A stretch of 7,032 nt of DNA from Oscillospiraceae bacterium (lineage in GTDB: Bacteria > Bacillota > Clostridia > Oscillospirales > Oscillospiraceae): positions 1-7,032 of the forward strand of contig JAFQSI010000106.1 in the NCBI GenBank assembly GCA_017409645.1. The letters run 5' to 3'. This document shows positions 6,101-7,032 of the stretch, piece by piece. The notes under the pieces were generated by a model. It did no database searches and was not told where the DNA came from. It saw only the letters and a program-made list of their open reading frames with translations. The position numbers and the translations under genes were made by a program. Each line of letters starts with the position of its first letter. Positions within the stretch are counted from its first letter, which is position 1.

Positions 6101-7032
6101 CTGGATACCGATGTGGCTACCGTCGACCTGTCCCTGACCACCGTGGCCCATGTCAGCAACGGCACCGGCTACGATGCCGAGTTTGTGGAGCTGGACGACT
6201 GCCTGTACACCTTCACCGCCACCGCCGACGGCTATTATGAGGTCAGCGCCACCGCCGCTGACGGCACCACCGTCTATCTGAACCACTATTCCTCCGGCAA
6301 CAACAACCCCAGCATCACCACCCCCGGCAAGATCGACGTCCAGACCAGCTCCCATACCAATATGTTCAAGCTGGTGGCCCAGATCGTCGAGGGCGGCTCC
6401 GGTGCCACCCGCGGTCTGCACTTCCATGCCGAGGCTGCCATGCCCTACTGGAACCGCTGCGGCAATGACACCTCCACCAGATGCCACGAGTACCTGTACC
6501 GTCCCGTCCGCGAGGGCGAGCAGTCCAGTGCTGAGATCGATGGCTATGTTCTGGTCACCGACATCGCCGAGGTCGTCGACGGCGGTCAGTACCTGATCGT
6601 CCACAACAGCGAGGTCGACGACGACCTGTACATCCTCCATCCCACTGCCTCCACCGACAAGTGGCCCCACGTTGCCAAGCTGGCTCCCGCCACCAAGGTC
6701 ACCTTCACCGGTGTCGCCGCCGGCGAGACTGCCCTGACCCTGCCCGGCAATTCCTTTGAGATCACCGTCACCGGCGAGGCTCCCCACGAGCATTCCTGGA
6801 GCGACTGGACTGTCACCACCGAGCCCACCTGCACCGAGGCCGGTGTTGAGACCCGTACCTGCGAGTGCGGCGAGACTGAGACCCGCGAGGTCGCTGCTCT
6901 GGGCCACACCGAGGCCGAGGCTGTCCGTGAGAACGAGGTCGCTGCTACCTGCACCACCGCCGGCTCCTACGACTCCGTGGTCTACTGCTCCGAGTGCGGC
7001 GAGGAGATCTCCCGTGAAACCTTCACCATCGA
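3086..7032 (+). CDS. nanH: Secreted multidomain exo-alpha-sialidase (GH33) with split Ig-like modules, 3' end outside window
   Basis: A secreted neuraminidase expected to release terminal sialic acid from host glycans outside the cell. The 1315 visible residues hold, in order: a signal peptide (1-27), a GH33 propeller domain (about 45-475), three large Ig-like modules (485-749, 753-977, 978-1231) and a cysteine-bearing tail (1233 onward). By comparison with Clostridium perfringens NanI, the arginine triad is R55 (FRIP), R342 (FYRD) and R408 (SRVNG). The acid/base is D80, and the nucleophile pair is E326 (TSEAS) with Y442 (YAYNC). The spacings 55-80 and 326-342 equal those I recall for NanI. 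There is no N-terminal CBM40. It has a strong promoter and ribosome binding site of its own and reads away from the citrate operon. Codons are overwhelmingly C-ending. The symbol is the generic bacterial sialidase name, and a trans-sialidase activity cannot be excluded. The cell anchor, if any, lies past the window. Confidence 0.93.
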   Translation, partial: MQKMKRFVSLAVTVCMLLSILATGVFAVSISEKPENGTTKGQPFAAGTGGSQNFRIPGIVTLNDGTVVAVCDARWNHSADSSGLDTIVSVSKDNGENWEYTFANYLGDNGNVFNSYSSCIIDPAIATDGTTIYLIADLFPAGMAINTSAYRAQRGSTGYTAEGYLALRSDEENGLTFGQSSYDTYAASATYGYYLKDGKIYTTAGAQVEGYEVDAYFNITGNGVSTNLFFGDSPYKPFPTDYLYMTTSTDGLNWSEPTLINLKAADEQTLLIGPGNGTYDPTTGRMVFTAYEYDWGTQNACLVWRETDGTWHRSENAASSSHWTSEASSVVLDDGTVRIFYRDGYTNLFYSDYVYSEAQGNYVVSNREVSTAAVKASNNQLTSIRYSKPVNGKDAILVACSASGSGSRVNGHLYVFTLNEDNTMDLAYDYDIFPGEDEAYAYNCISELNNGDIALLYESASAAITYHVIDMDEVLDRENDPSLSFKAFELLTGDVKTFTDNSGYYGDADISELDTNVATLTMTGEEIVTDAAQLGSNATYSGDVIDLENCLYTFAANDDGTWVATSTDADGNTVYLYPGHTASSGYPNAESSNVPLQIFEGYEEGTFYLYTATSDNTNGSASYLYFDRSGLRWDRVSSFNNREDWMINCSLRLYKPVEGAGSAEIPGYERVTELSAITDGEYLVVGPGSDGNLYALYPNTSTANRYCQLAKLLGRTTVGHTELTFTGVGAGYTEVQVGSIVYQITVADVTEVPVEISVGTSATFTEPNGNYADADTSALDTSVATVTLKGIDGTADNGLSLAPVSTLADGTYVILNTRANKLVTNAPATAAAAAGAGSGLNMDGTIRDEVADIAIWTITAVDGGYTLQDQDGNYMTIGSTTAGVTETSTTLTLNWRGSSWTIAKDGAYLNHFGGGSSTCAAGWQDGSAAGDAGSQFALYSYSEEPVSASTEVTFTGVAPGSTALTIGRTKFLVTVAGAVHDVQLEVGETASYVVAGDQTGADVSALDTDVATVDLSLTTVAHVSNGTGYDAEFVELDDCLYTFTATADGYYEVSATAADGTTVYLNHYSSGNNNPSITTPGKIDVQTSSHTNMFKLVAQIVEGGSGATRGLHFHAEAAMPYWNRCGNDTSTRCHEYLYRPVREGEQSSAEIDGYVLVTDIAEVVDGGQYLIVHNSEVDDDLYILHPTASTDKWPHVAKLAPATKVTFTGVAAGETALTLPGNSFEITVTGEAPHEHSWSDWTVTTEPTCTEAGVETRTCECGETETREVAALGHTEAEAVRENEVAATCTTAGSYDSVVYCSECGEEISRETFTI
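3218..4510 (+). other. GH33 sialidase catalytic domain
   Basis: Residues about 45-475 form the six-bladed propeller. The FRIP motif is at 54-57 and one good Asp box, SKDNGENW, at 91-98. Two degenerate boxes lie at 247-254 (TSTDGLNW) and 305-311 (RETDGTW). The block QNFRIPGIVTL, DARWNHSAD, VVLDDGTVRIFYRD, VNGKDAILV and AYNCISELNNGDIALLYES runs parallel to NanI-type clostridial sialidases. Residues about 155-245 correspond to the small inserted domain seen in NanI between the first blades. Confidence 0.9.
4538..5332 (+). repeat. Split Ig-like module 1 of the sialidase
   Basis: Residues about 485-749. The first half, ending in ADISELDTNVATLTM (508-522), and the second half TELTFTGVGAGYTEVQVG (721-738) plus YQITVAD together resemble one BIG2 domain. 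Between them lie about 197 residues containing C550 (ENCLYTF), C649 (INCSLRLYKPV) and a DGEYLVV motif (679-685). This insert is closely similar to that of module 3. Confidence 0.7.
5342..6016 (+). repeat. Split Ig-like module 2 of the sialidase
   Basis: Residues about 753-977. The halves are VEISVGTSATF...ADTSALDTSVATVTL (754-788) and TEVTFTGVAPGSTALTIG (950-967) plus FLVTVAG. The insert of about 160 residues differs from the other two. It has the pattern DGTYVILN, IWTITAVDGGYTLQDQDGNY, SSWTIAKDGAYLNH and SQFALYSY, which resembles the repeating strand pattern of beta-trefoil (ricin-like) carbohydrate-binding domains. An alanine/glycine-rich stretch lies at 829-843. Confidence 0.7.
6017..6778 (+). 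repeat. Split Ig-like module 3 of the sialidase
   Basis: Residues about 978-1231. The first half, VQLEVGETASYVV...ADVSALDTDVATVDL (982-1015), is the clearest BIG2 start in the protein, and KVTFTGVAAGETALTLPG (1204-1221) plus FEITVTG is the second half. The insert of about 188 residues has C1039 (DDCLYTF), C1133 (RCHEYLYRPV) and DGGQYLIV (1165-1172), which line up one for one with module 1. Confidence 0.7.
6782..7032 (+). repeat. Cysteine-bearing tail repeats of the sialidase (cut by window edge)
   Basis: From residue 1233, HEHSWSDWTV leads into two imperfect units. One has C1249 and C1259-x-C1261 (PTCTEAG, CECGETETREV, ALGH); the other has C1289 and C1301-x-x-C1304 (ATCTTAG, YCSECGEEISRE). 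Units of the type PTCTEAG...C.CGE...ALGH are common at the C-terminal ends of clostridial secreted or surface proteins. They are often tandem and come before anchors. Their function is not established; a metal- or disulfide-stabilised stalk is an inference. Confidence 0.75.

Noticed and set aside
3038..6907. A 1289-codon open frame on the minus strand opposite the sialidase
   Set aside because: It is codon-aligned with the sialidase and exists because that gene avoids TTA, CTA and TCA codons, the complements of stops. Its translation is low-complexity Gly/Ala/Val/Asp-rich, with no domain or plausible ribosome binding site, whereas the plus frame has a full enzyme active site and signal peptide.

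Overview
The window looks like a fragment of a GC-rich Bacillota (clostridial) chromosome, most likely an anaerobic gut member of the Oscillospiraceae or a relative. Three things point there: an (Re)-type citrate synthase, which is typical of anaerobic clostridia and some delta-proteobacteria; strong AGGAGG-type ribosome binding sites; and a secreted multidomain sialidase ending in the cysteine-bearing tail repeats common on clostridial surface proteins. The taxonomic call is an inference. No RNA genes, CRISPR arrays, insertion sequences or origins were seen.

Left half (positions 1-2750, minus strand): a tight three-gene operon, read right to left. It encodes (Re)-citrate synthase (2750-1374), a GntR/FCD-family regulator (1360-716) and a clostridial aconitate hydratase (714-1, cut by the window edge). 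Gene gaps are 13 nt and 1 nt, and each gene has its own strong ribosome binding site. The two enzymes make the oxidising arm of an incomplete TCA cycle (oxaloacetate + acetyl-CoA to citrate to isocitrate), normally used for 2-oxoglutarate and glutamate synthesis. The regulator between them is a natural candidate for controlling the operon.

Centre (2751-3085): an AT-rich divergent intergenic region. It holds a near-consensus sigma-A promoter for each side, both with 17-bp spacers. Dyad sequences at or just after both predicted start sites could be operators. It also contains short direct and inverted repeats with no assigned role.

Right half (3086-7032, plus strand): one very long open frame, open at the window end. 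The product has a Sec signal peptide and a GH33 sialidase domain in which all six expected catalytic residues can be placed (R55, D80, E326, R342, R408, Y442). Three large modules follow, then a cysteine-rich tail. Each module looks like a BIG2-type Ig-like domain split in two by an inserted domain of about 160-200 residues. The nested-module architecture is the least ordinary thing in the window. The protein probably releases sialic acid from host mucin-type glycans outside the cell. Its link to the neighbouring citrate operon is only positional, with possible shared regulation.
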